Source: Methylobacterium sp. J-030
GTDB taxonomy: Bacteria > Pseudomonadota > Alphaproteobacteria > Rhizobiales > Beijerinckiaceae
NCBI RefSeq assembly: GCF_022829545.1
Contig: NZ_JAKSYM010000080.1
Location: 60,124 to 124,123, forward strand
DNA: 64,000 nucleotides
Reading direction: 5' to 3'
A program made the translations under genes and the position numbers. The notes beneath the pieces are model-generated. The model did no database searches and was not told the origin of the DNA. It saw only the letters and a list, made by a program, of their open reading frames with translations. Numbering within the stretch: the first letter of the stretch is position 1; each line of letters opens with the position of its first letter. Of this stretch, positions 34,749 through 43,464 are shown in pieces.

Positions 34749-37700
34749 TCAGGAGCGCAGGGGCACCGGCGCATGGTCCCCGATCGGTGGCGGACGGAAG
34801 CGGGCGAAGCGCTCGGCCAGAACCGGCAGCACCAGCAGGTTCAGGATCGTCGAGCTGACGAGGCCGCCGAGGATCACAAGCGCCATCGGCCCCTCGATTT
34901 CCCGGCCGGGCTCCCCGGCGCCGAGGGCGAGCGGCAGCAGGCCGAGGCCGGTGACCAGGGAGGTCATCAGGATCGGCACCATCCGGTCGGCCGCGCCCGC
35001 GGCGGCGGTGGCGGCGTTCCAGGGTCGGCCGTCCCGGTTCACCATCTGCTCGTAATGGGCGATCATCATCACGCTGTTGCGCAGCGAGATGCCCGCCAGG
35101 GTGACGAAGCCCACGATCGAGCCGAGCGACAGGATGCCGCCGGTCAGCGCGGCCGCCGCGACGCCGCCCACGAAAGCGAAGGGCAGGTTGACGAGGACGA
35201 GGATGAGGTTCGCCGCCGATCCCGTGACGATCGCGAGCAGCACCACGATGCCGAAGCCCGCGAGGCCCGCGTGGACCATCAGATCGCGCCGGGCGGCGGC
35301 CTGGGCTTCGGCGGCACCCGCGAAGGTCACGTAGACGCCCTCCGGCAACCGGACTTCCCGGGCGATCTTGCGTTTGGCCGCCGCCACGAAGGCCGTCACG
35401 TCGCGGCCCGCGACATTGGCGGTCACCGCCTGCATCCGCTGCGCCCCGAGGTGCTGAACCTGATAACGTCCGGCGCTCTCGTAGACGTCGGCAACCTGCG
35501 ACAGGCGGACGTAGCGCCCGCCGGGGGCGCGCAGGGGCAGATCGCCGACCGCGCTGAGGCGGCCCCGCACCTGCGCGTCGAGGATCACCAGCACGTTGAC
35601 CACCGCGTTGCCCCGGTAGCTCTGACCGACGACATCGCCCTGATAGGCGGTGCGCACCGCCTCCAGCACCTCCACTGGGTCGAGCCCCCAGTGGCGCAGA
35701 TCCACCGGGCGCAGCGCCACGGTGACCTGCGGCAGACCGGCCGGCGCGGCCTGCTGCACGTCCCGGGCGCCCTTCACCTCGGCGAGTTCGCGGGCGACCG
35801 AGCGCGCGGCGGCCTCGATCCGGTCGAGGTCGCTGCCGACCACGTTGACCACCACCGGCGCGGTGAAGCCCGAGACCGTCTCCTCGATGCGTTCGGTCAG
35901 GAAGGACTTCAGCGAGAAGGCCGGCCCGGGAAAGCCGGCGATCAGCGTCCGGATCGCCGCCTCGACCTCGCGCTGGGCGGCGCCGTCGAGGCCGGGCTCC
36001 AGGTCGATATGGATCTCGCTGTAATGCGGCCCCGCCGTGTCCTCGCCGGCCTCGGCGCGCCCGATCTGGGCCGCGACCGCCCTCACCCCCGGTATCGCCT
36101 TCAGATCCGCCGTGACGAGGCCGCTCAACCGCTGGGATTCCTGCAGAGAGGTCCCGGGCACCGCCACCATGTGCAGGATCATGTGGCCCTCCCGCAGATC
36201 GGGCAGGAACACCGCCCCGAGGGTCGGCAGAATCGCGCCACCGCCGAGGGTGATCAGGACGCTCGCCAGCATCACGAGGCGCGGCACCCGGCCGATCCGC
36301 GCCAGCAGCCCGAGATAGCCGGCGCGGCTCCAGCGCACGACCGGGGGCTCGCGCAGCACTTCGCCGCGAGCCGGGCGTCCGCCGAGCAGGAGCAGCACGA
36401 GGGCCGGCGTCACCGTCAGCGCCACGAGGAGCGAGGCCACGACCGCCGCGATGTAAGCGAGCGCCAGCGGGCCGAAGAGGCGACCCGCCACCCCGGTGAG
36501 CGCGAGCACCGGCAGAAACATCAGCAGCACGGCGAGCGTGGCGTAGGCGACCGAACTGCGCACCTCCAGCATGGCGCTCAGGACCACCCGGGCGCCGCCC
36601 CTGCCCTCGGCCCGCGCCGCCCGCAGCCGGCGGGACGCGTTCTCGACGCCGATCACCGCGTCGTCGACCACCTCGCCGATGGCGAGCGCCAGCCCGCCGA
36701 GCGTCATGGTGTTGAGGCTCTCGCCCCAGGCCTGGAGGGCGAGCGCGGCCGCGATCAGCGACAGGGGGATCGCCGCCGCGCTGATCAAAGCCGCCCGCCA
36801 GTCCGCCAGGAAGACCAGGAGCACGACCACCACCAGGACCCCGCCGAGGGCGAGCGCCTGCATGACGTTGCCGGTGGCGACATCCACGAAGTTCGCCGGC
36901 CGGAACAGGTCGGCGCGCAGCGCCATGCCCTCCCGTTGCAGCACCGGCCTGAGTTCGTCGAGGGCGGCCTCCAGCCGGGCCGTCACCGCCCGCGTATCGA
37001 CGCCGACCTGGGCGCCGACCATCAGCAGCACGCCGGGGGTGCCGTCCACCAGGGCGGCGCTGATCGCGGGTTCCGGGGCGGCCGTCACGGTCGCCACGTC
37101 CGAGAGCAGGACGCTCGGACCACCGTCGTTGTGCAGCACCGTCTGCCCCAGCGCCTCCGGGGTGAGCGACTGCCCCTCGGTCCGCAGCAGCACGCGCTGG
37201 TTCGGCGTATCGACGAAGCCCGCCCCGCGCACGCCGGTCGCCTTCCGGGCCGCCGCCAGCACGTCGTTGAGACCGATCTGGTAGCGGATCAGGTCGTCCG
37301 GGCGGATCTGGACCTGCAGCGAGCGCACCGCCCCGCCGTAGAGCGACACCTGGGCGATCCCCGGCACCGCCTGGAGGCGCCGGCGCACGGTCCATTCGGC
37401 CACGTGGCGCAGATCCATGGCGTCGCGGGTGGCGGAGGTCAGGCCGACGAGGAGCACCGTGAGCGTCGATGAGGTGAGCGGCGTCATCGCGGGCGCCGCC
37501 ACCCCGTCCGGCAGGCGCCCCGCCAGCGCCGCGAGCCGCTCGTTGACCCGCTGGCGCACCCGGTCGACGTCGCTGCCGGCCTGGAACACCGCGGTGATCA
37601 CCGACAGGCCCTGGATCGAGGTCGAGCGCAGCGTCTCCAGCCCGGGCAGGCCGCCGACCGAGACCTCGACCGGCTGGGTGACCAGCACCTCGACCTGCTC

Positions 37701-37910
37701 CGAATCGAGGCCCGGTGCCTCAGTCTGTATCGTCACGGTCGGCGGCGCGAACTCCGGAAACACGTCGTAGCGGGCGCCCGCGAGCGCAGCGAGGCCGAAG
37801 ACCAGCAGCGCGCAGGCCAGTGCCAGCACCACGCGCGGCTGACGGACGGCGAAGCCGACGAGGGCGATCTGCGGCCCGGAGCGGCCGGCCTCCGCGGGCG
37901 GCTCAGTCAT
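34749..37910 (-). CDS. RND-superfamily efflux pump inner-membrane subunit (HME/CusA-like)
   Basis: A 1053-residue proton-driven transporter. It has the RND layout of TM1 (VVLALACALLVFGLAALAGA), a periplasmic porter loop, TM2-6, a second loop and TM8-12. YDVFPEFAPPTVTIQTEAPG and EVLVTQPVEVSVGGLPGLE are typical of heavy-metal RND (CzcA/CusA) proteins, and IGEVVDDAVIGVENASRRLR near TM4 holds the proton-relay Asp pair. CusA methionine-triad residues cannot be confirmed by eye, so substrate is undetermined. It overlaps the adaptor gene by eight bases; no outer-membrane factor gene is adjacent. Confidence 0.92.
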   Translation of the reverse strand: MTEPPAEAGRSGPQIALVGFAVRQPRVVLALACALLVFGLAALAGARYDVFPEFAPPTVTIQTEAPGLDSEQVEVLVTQPVEVSVGGLPGLETLRSTSIQGLSVITAVFQAGSDVDRVRQRVNERLAALAGRLPDGVAAPAMTPLTSSTLTVLLVGLTSATRDAMDLRHVAEWTVRRRLQAVPGIAQVSLYGGAVRSLQVQIRPDDLIRYQIGLNDVLAAARKATGVRGAGFVDTPNQRVLLRTEGQSLTPEALGQTVLHNDGGPSVLLSDVATVTAAPEPAISAALVDGTPGVLLMVGAQVGVDTRAVTARLEAALDELRPVLQREGMALRADLFRPANFVDVATGNVMQALALGGVLVVVVLLVFLADWRAALISAAAIPLSLIAAALALQAWGESLNTMTLGGLALAIGEVVDDAVIGVENASRRLRAARAEGRGGARVVLSAMLEVRSSVAYATLAVLLMFLPVLALTGVAGRLFGPLALAYIAAVVASLLVALTVTPALVLLLLGGRPARGEVLREPPVVRWSRAGYLGLLARIGRVPRLVMLASVLITLGGGAILPTLGAVFLPDLREGHMILHMVAVPGTSLQESQRLSGLVTADLKAIPGVRAVAAQIGRAEAGEDTAGPHYSEIHIDLEPGLDGAAQREVEAAIRTLIAGFPGPAFSLKSFLTERIEETVSGFTAPVVVNVVGSDLDRIEAAARSVARELAEVKGARDVQQAAPAGLPQVTVALRPVDLRHWGLDPVEVLEAVRTAYQGDVVGQSYRGNAVVNVLVILDAQVRGRLSAVGDLPLRAPGGRYVRLSQVADVYESAGRYQVQHLGAQRMQAVTANVAGRDVTAFVAAAKRKIAREVRLPEGVYVTFAGAAEAQAAARRDLMVHAGLAGFGIVVLLAIVTGSAANLILVLVNLPFAFVGGVAAAALTGGILSLGSIVGFVTLAGISLRNSVMMIAHYEQMVNRDGRPWNAATAAAGAADRMVPILMTSLVTGLGLLPLALGAGEPGREIEGPMALVILGGLVSSTILNLLVLPVLAERFARFRPPPIGDHAPVPLRS

Positions 37911-39009
37911 CGTCGTCGCCCACGACGCGGATGCGGCCCTTCATCTCCTCGGACATCAGCGCCTGCCCGCCCCGCAGAACGATCTCGGCGCCGTCCGGCA
38001 GATCCTCGACCACGAAGGAATCCGCCGACATCGGCGCGTCCGGTCGGATCGGATGGCGCACGAAGGCGCCGTCGCCCGTACCGCGATAGACCCAGGTCCC
38101 CCCCTCCCCGTGAACCACCGCATCCTCCGGCACGAGCACGCCGCGGACCGACCGCTCGGCCGGCAGGAAGGCCATCGTGCTGGTGCCGGGCAGGAGTCCG
38201 CTGTCGCCGGAGACGAGGTAGAAGAAGCTCTGTCCCTGGATGCGGGGATCGGTCCGCGTCGCGGGCGAGACCAGCCTCAGGGAAACCCGCTCGCTCTGCG
38301 GCGGCACCTCGGCAAAGGCGGCCTGCGGCGGGCTCGCGAGGCTTTCCCCGGGCGGCAGCGTCACCTGGACCAGGAAATCCGCGCGCTCGATCAGGCGGGT
38401 CACCAGGGGCGCGCGGTCGATGATCGCCTTGCCGAGCACCGACCCCCATTCCTGCCGCGCCGTGGCGCTCAGCGTGCGCACTTGCGATTCCGCCCCCGTC
38501 TGAGCGGCGCGGTCGGTGAGCAGCGTGCCCTCGGCGGTCTCGATCTGGGCGACCGCCACCACCCCGGCGCCGAGATTGCGGGCGCGGCGGGCGGCGCTGC
38601 CGGACACCGCGACACGCGCCTCGGCCATCTGAAGCGCCGCGACGGCGCCCGCGTAGCTGTTGGCGAGTTCGGTGATGCGCGCGATATCGAGGACGCTGCC
38701 GTAGGCGGTCAGCTCCTGGGGGTGCGGAACGGCCGACCGTGTCTCGGTGACCAGGCCGATCCGCTTCCGCTCCTGATCGGTCAGCCGGACAAGATTGCGC
38801 CCGTCCTCGACGGCGGTCCGCGGCTGGGGCAGGCGCGCTGCCGCCACGGGCGCTCGGCGCAGATCGGGCAGCAATGCCTCGATCCGCGCGCGCATGTCCT
38901 GCAGATAGGGTGCAGCCCGGGCCGGCAGGACCGCATCCGGCGCGGCGATGGCAGCGCCGATCGCCGCGACCAGCACGCCTCCGACGATCAGGGGCCCTCG
39001 CACACCCAT
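37903..39009 (-). CDS. RND efflux periplasmic adaptor subunit
   Basis: A 368-residue membrane fusion protein with an N-terminal anchor (PLIVGGVLVAAIGAAIAAPD). RKRIGLVTETRSAVPHPQEL begins the barrel/lipoyl region, which is interrupted by a short helical hairpin (AVAALQMAEARVAVSGSAAR). VSGDSGLLPGTSTMAFLPAE and GVLVPEDAVVHGEGGTWVYR form the beta-barrel and membrane-proximal domain. The ATG at 39009 is preferred over 39063. It is unusually lean, with a short coiled-coil arm. The acidic tail GDDDD is odd. Confidence 0.87.
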   Translation of the reverse strand: MGVRGPLIVGGVLVAAIGAAIAAPDAVLPARAAPYLQDMRARIEALLPDLRRAPVAAARLPQPRTAVEDGRNLVRLTDQERKRIGLVTETRSAVPHPQELTAYGSVLDIARITELANSYAGAVAALQMAEARVAVSGSAARRARNLGAGVVAVAQIETAEGTLLTDRAAQTGAESQVRTLSATARQEWGSVLGKAIIDRAPLVTRLIERADFLVQVTLPPGESLASPPQAAFAEVPPQSERVSLRLVSPATRTDPRIQGQSFFYLVSGDSGLLPGTSTMAFLPAERSVRGVLVPEDAVVHGEGGTWVYRGTGDGAFVRHPIRPDAPMSADSFVVEDLPDGAEIVLRGGQALMSEEMKGRIRVVGDDDD

Positions 39010-39281
39010 GTCATGGCCCCCTGTGCAATTGCCGAAATATCCCGGTTCGCCTGCCAAATACACCCAGATTGACTCGGCTCAAACTCGCCGACGGTCAAAG
39101 GCGGGGGATTGATACCGACGGGCGTCGACTGGGGCTCGTCCAGCTTTCCGCCGTCGGCAGGCACGAACGCGCGTCGCCGCCCAGGAGGCGTCGGCATCAG
39201 GGCCGCCGGTGCGAAGTTTTCTTTGGAGGACACGCATCGGATGATGTGTCTCGTCCCGGGCGCAAGCCCTGCCCGCCCAAT

Positions 39282-39313
39282 AAAAAAGCCCGCCTCGGCA
39301 TTGCGAGGCGGGC
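39282..39313 (-). terminator. Intrinsic terminator of the repeat-containing secreted protein gene
   Basis: On the minus strand GCCCGCCTCG, loop CAATGC, CGAGGCGGGC: a perfect 10-bp stem followed by TTTTTTA. It lies about 30 bases past the stop at 39344. Confidence 0.92.
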
Positions 39314-39343
39314 TCCCGACCGATCGGACGTCGGTGTAGCGGG

Positions 39344-39742
39344 TTAGCAGCCGTCGGCCTTGACCGGGGCGGTATCCCGGTCGGCCACCGCCTTGTTCAT
39401 GGCGCCTACGGTGCCGGGAGAAGCCGGCTGCTGGCCGCCCGCGAGGTTCGCCGCGGCCGGATCGGTGCTGTTCGACTTCGCGCCCGGCGTGGTCTTCGCC
39501 TCGCGATCCGCCGTCTGCGTGGCGCCCGCATTGTTCATCGCCCCGACCGTGCCGGGCGACGCGGGCTGATTCCCGCCGGCAAGGTTCTTGCTCGACTTGT
39601 CAACATCCGAGCTATTGGGATTGGATGCGTGCTGATCCGGCGTCTTGGGCATGGTCGTCCCGGTCGCGCACGGGGCGGCGAGGGCCGGGCTGGCCGCTAG
39701 GGCCAGGAGCGCAACGGCGCTGGCCAGGCGTGAGACCTTCAT
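39344..39742 (-). CDS. Small secreted repeat protein
   Basis: A 132-residue exported protein with signal peptide KVSRLASAVALLALAASPAL (cleavage after ALA). The mature part is Ser/Asn/Thr/Gly-rich and contains two near-identical 19-residue blocks, NLAGGNQPASPGTVGAMNN and NLAGGQQPASPGTVGAMNK. One Cys follows the signal peptide and one is the last residue, so an end-to-end disulfide is possible. The start is ATG 39742: GGAGGA lies six bases before it, but directly abuts the ATG at 39748. It has its own terminator. Function unknown. Confidence 0.8.
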   Translation of the reverse strand: MKVSRLASAVALLALAASPALAAPCATGTTMPKTPDQHASNPNSSDVDKSSKNLAGGNQPASPGTVGAMNNAGATQTADREAKTTPGAKSNSTDPAAANLAGGQQPASPGTVGAMNKAVADRDTAPVKADGC

Positions 39743-40070
39743 GAACATTCCTCCGAAGATTTTTACTCACCGCTAATTGCCAAATCGACCCGGTAGTTCC
39801 AGCGTCTATGCCGGGAACTTCGCTCTGCCGCGGCGCGTGACGAGACTTCGTGCGCTTTGACGGCCGAACATCTCGACCGTCGCGCTGTCCAGACTGGCCT
39901 AGGCGGAACCGGATCCGACGGAGATCCTTGCCCGGTCCACGCGCCGCGGCGCTGCGGCATCGCCCTTGCACTCGCCGTCGGCCTGCTGAAGAGTCCTGCG
40001 GGGCACCCCGCCGAAGGCGCGAGTCGGATCATCTCCGGCGGCGCGACGGCGTTGCGAAGGAACCGATCCG
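39743..40070. other. Intergenic region between secreted repeat protein and pxpA
   Basis: 328 bases between divergent genes. A T-rich patch near 39760 (ATTTTTACTCACC) may belong to a leftward promoter. No coding or RNA signal was recognised. Confidence 0.4.
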
Positions 40071-40832
40071 GTGACGAGCGTGGACCTGAACTCCGACCTC
40101 GGCGAGGGCTACGGCGCCTATACCTGCGGCGACGACGCGGCGATCCTCGACATCGTAACTTCCGCCAACGTTGCCTGCGGCCTGCATGCCGGGGATCCCG
40201 AGATCATGGCCGGCACCTTCACCCTGGCGAAGGCGCGCGGCGTGGCGGTGGGCGCCCATCCGGGCTTCCCGGACCTCTGGGGCTTCGGCCGGCGCCGGAT
40301 CCCGTTCAGCGCGGGCGAGATCGAGCGGCTGGTGGCCTATCAGGTCGGCGCCGCGCAGGCGCTCGCCACCTACGCGGGCCACTGCCTCACCTACGTGAAG
40401 ACCCACGGGGCGCTGGGCAACCTCGCGGCCGAGGACCAATCCGTCGCCGATGCCGTGGCGCGGGCCGTCAAGGCGGTCGATCCCGGCCTGGCGCTGCTCG
40501 CCATCGCGTTGAGCGCCCAGGTGCGGGCCGGCGAGGCGGCGGGCCTCGACGTCCATCAGGAGATCTTCGCCGACCGCGGCTACACCGAGGCGGGCCTGCT
40601 GATCCCCCGCGGCGAGCCGGGCGCCTTCGTCACCGATCCGGGCACGGCGGCGGACCGGATCCTGCGCATGGTCCAGGGCGGGGTCATCCTGACGGCATCG
40701 GGCCGGGAACTGCCGACCCCGATCCGCTCGATCTGCGTGCACGGCGACACGGCCCACGCGGTCGCCACCGCCCGGGCGGTCCGGGACCGGCTGGAGGCCG
40801 CCGGGGTGAGGCTGGCGCCGTTCCGGCCGTGA
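40071..40832 (+). CDS. pxpA: 5-oxoprolinase subunit A (LamB/YcsF family)
   Basis: A 253-residue subunit of the ATP-dependent 5-oxoprolinase PxpABC, which opens pyroglutamate to glutamate. VDLNSDLGEGYGAYTCGDDA and TSANVACGLHAGDPEIMAGT are the YcsF signature, then GAHPGFPDLWGFGRR and YVKTHGALGN. It starts at GTG 40071. pxpA, pxpB and pxpC overlap by four bases each, implying tight translational coupling. Confidence 0.95.
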   Translation: MTSVDLNSDLGEGYGAYTCGDDAAILDIVTSANVACGLHAGDPEIMAGTFTLAKARGVAVGAHPGFPDLWGFGRRRIPFSAGEIERLVAYQVGAAQALATYAGHCLTYVKTHGALGNLAAEDQSVADAVARAVKAVDPGLALLAIALSAQVRAGEAAGLDVHQEIFADRGYTEAGLLIPRGEPGAFVTDPGTAADRILRMVQGGVILTASGRELPTPIRSICVHGDTAHAVATARAVRDRLEAAGVRLAPFRP

Positions 40833-41566
40833 GCGCGGACCCGGACGAGCCGAGGCTCCTCGACGCGGGCGAGGCGGCGATGGTGGTCGAGTTCGGCCGC
40901 ACGGTCGATCCCGCGATCAGCGACCGGGTCCTGGCGCTGGACGACGCGCTCGGCGCCGACCCGCCGGAGGGCCTGCGCGAGCGCGTGCCGACCTATCGGT
41001 CGCTGATGCTGCACTACGACCCGTTGGTGCTCGACCGCGCCGCGCTCGTCGAACGGGTCCGGACCCTCGCGGCCGGGACAACCGCGCGGGCGGCCGCCAC
41101 GACGCTCTGGACGCTGCCCTGCTGCTACGCGGCGCCCCATGGAGAGGACGTCGCTCAGGTGGCCGAACGCACCGGCCTCTCGCCCGACGCGGTGGTGGCG
41201 ACCCATGCGGGGGCGACCTACCGGGTCTACATGTATGGCTTCGCCCCGGGCTTCGCCTATCTCGGCGGCCTGCCGGAGGTTCTGGCCGTTCCCCGGCGGG
41301 CGAGCCCGCGCCCGCCGCACCCGGCGAACGCCGTGGTGATCGGCGGCGGCCTCGCGGCGGTCGCCACCGTGCCGATGCCGACCGGCTGGTACGTGATCGG
41401 CGCCACCCCGGCCCGGCTCTACGCGCCGGAGCGCGATCCGAGCTTCTTCGTCGGCGCGGGCGACCTGATCCGGTTCGAGCCGGTGGATGCCGCGACCTTC
41501 GACGCGCTGTCGGCCCGGGAAGCCGCGGGCGAGCCGGTGGCCCGCCGCTGGGAGTCGCGCGCATGA
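40829..41566 (+). CDS. pxpB: 5-oxoprolinase subunit B (KipI/AHS1 family)
   Basis: A 245-residue protein of the allophanate-hydrolase-subunit-1 fold. LDAGEAAMVVEFGRTVDPAI, TLPCCYAAPHGEDVAQVAER and YMYGFAPGFAYLGGLPEVLA are the family landmarks, with the end FFVGAGDLIRFEPVD. It starts at GTG 40829 overlapping the pxpA stop. Alone, members of the family can act as KipI-type kinase inhibitors, but the pxpA-pxpC context fixes its role here. Confidence 0.94.
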   Translation: MSADPDEPRLLDAGEAAMVVEFGRTVDPAISDRVLALDDALGADPPEGLRERVPTYRSLMLHYDPLVLDRAALVERVRTLAAGTTARAAATTLWTLPCCYAAPHGEDVAQVAERTGLSPDAVVATHAGATYRVYMYGFAPGFAYLGGLPEVLAVPRRASPRPPHPANAVVIGGGLAAVATVPMPTGWYVIGATPARLYAPERDPSFFVGAGDLIRFEPVDAATFDALSAREAAGEPVARRWESRA

Positions 41567-42579
41567 CGGCGCTCGTCGTCGAGGCCGCCGGGCCTGGGAT
41601 CACCCTGCAGGACGGCGGCCGCCACGGCTACCTGCGCTACGGCATCACCGCGGCGGGGCCGATGGATCCGCTGATGCACGCCACCGCCAACCGGGCGGCC
41701 GGCAATCCCCTGGACGCCACCGCGATCGAGATCTCGACGGGCGGCGTCACGCTATCGGCGGATGGCGGCGCGATCGGGATCGCCCTGGTCGTGCCGGGCT
41801 TCCGCGTCGCCCTGGACGGCGCGGCGCTGCCGGGATGTGTCGTGCTGACCCTGGAACCCGGCCGGACGCTCGTCGTGCGGGCCGGCGATGCGGGTTGCTG
41901 GGGCTATCTGGCGGTGTGCGGCCGCATCGCGGTAGCGCCGGTTCTCGGATCCAACGCGACCCATACCCGCTCGGGTCTCGGCGGTCTCGACGGGCGCGGC
42001 CTCGCCGCCGGCGACCGCCTGCCCGTGGACGAGGGCCGGTCGGGCGACGTCTCGCCCCATCGCCTCACCGCACCCTGGCTGGACCGGGACCCGCGGGTGA
42101 TCCGCGTGGTGCTCGGGCCGCAGGACGATTATTTCGCCCCCGACCAGATCGCGGCCTTCCTGTCCGGTCCCTGGACCGTCTCCCCCCGGGGCGACCGCAT
42201 GGCCTGCTTCCTCGACGGCACGCCCCTGACGCACGCCAAGGGCCACGACATCGTCTCCGACGGCGTCGCCATGGGGGCGATACAGGTGCCCGGCAACGGC
42301 TTGCCGATCGTGCTGATGGCCGACCGGCAATCGACCGGCGGCTACCCGAAGGTCGCCACGGTGATCGGCCCGGATCTCGGCCGCCTCGCCCAGGTCCGCG
42401 GGGGTGCGCGGATCGCGTTCCGGCAGGTTACGGTCGACGAGGCGGTGGCTGCGCGCCGGGCCGAGCGCGCCGTCCTGCGCGAGCCGGTGGCGCGGGAGCC
42501 CGTGGTGCGGGCGGATTTCGCCTCGGATTTTCTGCTCGGTCTCAATCTCGTCGGCGGCGTCACCGACGGTCGCGCGTGA
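41563..42579 (+). CDS. pxpC: 5-oxoprolinase subunit C (KipA/AHS2 family)
   Basis: A 338-residue protein of the allophanate-hydrolase-subunit-2 fold. EAAGPGITLQDGGRHGYLRY, GITAAGPMDPLMHATANRAA and VLGPQDDYFAPDQIAAFLSG are family-typical, as is GAIQVPGNGLPIVLMADRQS followed by TGGYPKVATVI. It forms the catalytic/phosphotransfer part of the 5-oxoprolinase with PxpB. The following aldolase gene starts 73 bases later. Confidence 0.94.
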   Translation: MTALVVEAAGPGITLQDGGRHGYLRYGITAAGPMDPLMHATANRAAGNPLDATAIEISTGGVTLSADGGAIGIALVVPGFRVALDGAALPGCVVLTLEPGRTLVVRAGDAGCWGYLAVCGRIAVAPVLGSNATHTRSGLGGLDGRGLAAGDRLPVDEGRSGDVSPHRLTAPWLDRDPRVIRVVLGPQDDYFAPDQIAAFLSGPWTVSPRGDRMACFLDGTPLTHAKGHDIVSDGVAMGAIQVPGNGLPIVLMADRQSTGGYPKVATVIGPDLGRLAQVRGGARIAFRQVTVDEAVAARRAERAVLREPVAREPVVRADFASDFLLGLNLVGGVTDGRA

Positions 42580-42652
42580 CGCCGCCGCGCGCTATGGGCG
42601 GGGCGGCCGGCGCCCCGGCCGGTCCGACAACAGCAAGAAAGGCTCTTCCCGT

Positions 42653-43441
42653 ATGGCTCACGCGGTCACCGCCCCGGGCACGCCGCCCGCGCGCAGCAAC
42701 GAGCCGCTCAACGCGGACGGTATCCGCCGCGCCCGGATCGACTTGGCCGCCTGCCTGCGCTGGGCCGCGCGCAACGGCCTTGAGGAAGGGATCTGCAATC
42801 ATTTCTCGGCGGTCCTGCCCGAGCGGCCCGACCTGTTCCTGGTCAACCCCTACGGCCTCGCCTTCGCGGAGGTGACCGCGTCGAGCCTGCTGCTCTGCGA
42901 TTTCCACGGCAACGTCGTGGAGGGGGATGGCCAGCCTGAGGCGACGGCCTTCCACATCCATGCCGAGCTGCATCGGCTGAAGCCCAACGCCCGGGCCGCC
43001 TTCCACACCCACATGCCCTACGCCACCGCACTCGCCATGCTGGAGGGGCAGCCCCTACTCTGGGCCGGCCAGACGGCCCTGCGCTTCTACGGCCGCATCG
43101 CAGTGGACGAGGATTACAACGGGCTGGCGCTGGATTCCCAGGAAGGCCGGCGGATCGCCGCCAGTGCCGGCGAGGCCGACGTGGTGTTCCTGAAGAACCA
43201 CGGCGTGATGGTGCTCGGCGAGAGCATCGCGGAGGCCTGGGACGACCTCTATTACCTGGAGCGCGCCGCACAGGCGCAGGTGCTCGCCATGAGCACGGGC
43301 CGGACCCTGAAGGTCGTGCCCGAGGCGATCGCGAAGCACGTCGCGGCCCAGGAGGCGGCCGGCCGCGCCGAGAGCGCGCGGCTGCATCTGGAGAGCGTCA
43401 AGCGCGTGCTGGCCCGGGACGAGCCGGCCTTCCTGGCCTGA
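42653..43441 (+). CDS. Class II aldolase/adducin-domain protein
   Basis: A 262-residue Zn-dependent lyase fold. ICNHFSAVLPERPDLFLVNP is the N-terminal segment. The zinc histidines lie in AAFHTHMPYATALAMLEG and VVFLKNHGVMVLGESIAEA. VDEDYNGLALDSQEGRRIA is typical of the larger aldolase II group lacking sugar-specific signatures. Its placement right after pxpABC suggests co-transcription, but a chemical link to 5-oxoproline is not evident. Confidence 0.85.
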   Translation: MAHAVTAPGTPPARSNEPLNADGIRRARIDLAACLRWAARNGLEEGICNHFSAVLPERPDLFLVNPYGLAFAEVTASSLLLCDFHGNVVEGDGQPEATAFHIHAELHRLKPNARAAFHTHMPYATALAMLEGQPLLWAGQTALRFYGRIAVDEDYNGLALDSQEGRRIAASAGEADVVFLKNHGVMVLGESIAEAWDDLYYLERAAQAQVLAMSTGRTLKVVPEAIAKHVAAQEAAGRAESARLHLESVKRVLARDEPAFLA

Positions 43442-43464
43442 GCCGGGTTCGGCCTGAGCCCGGT

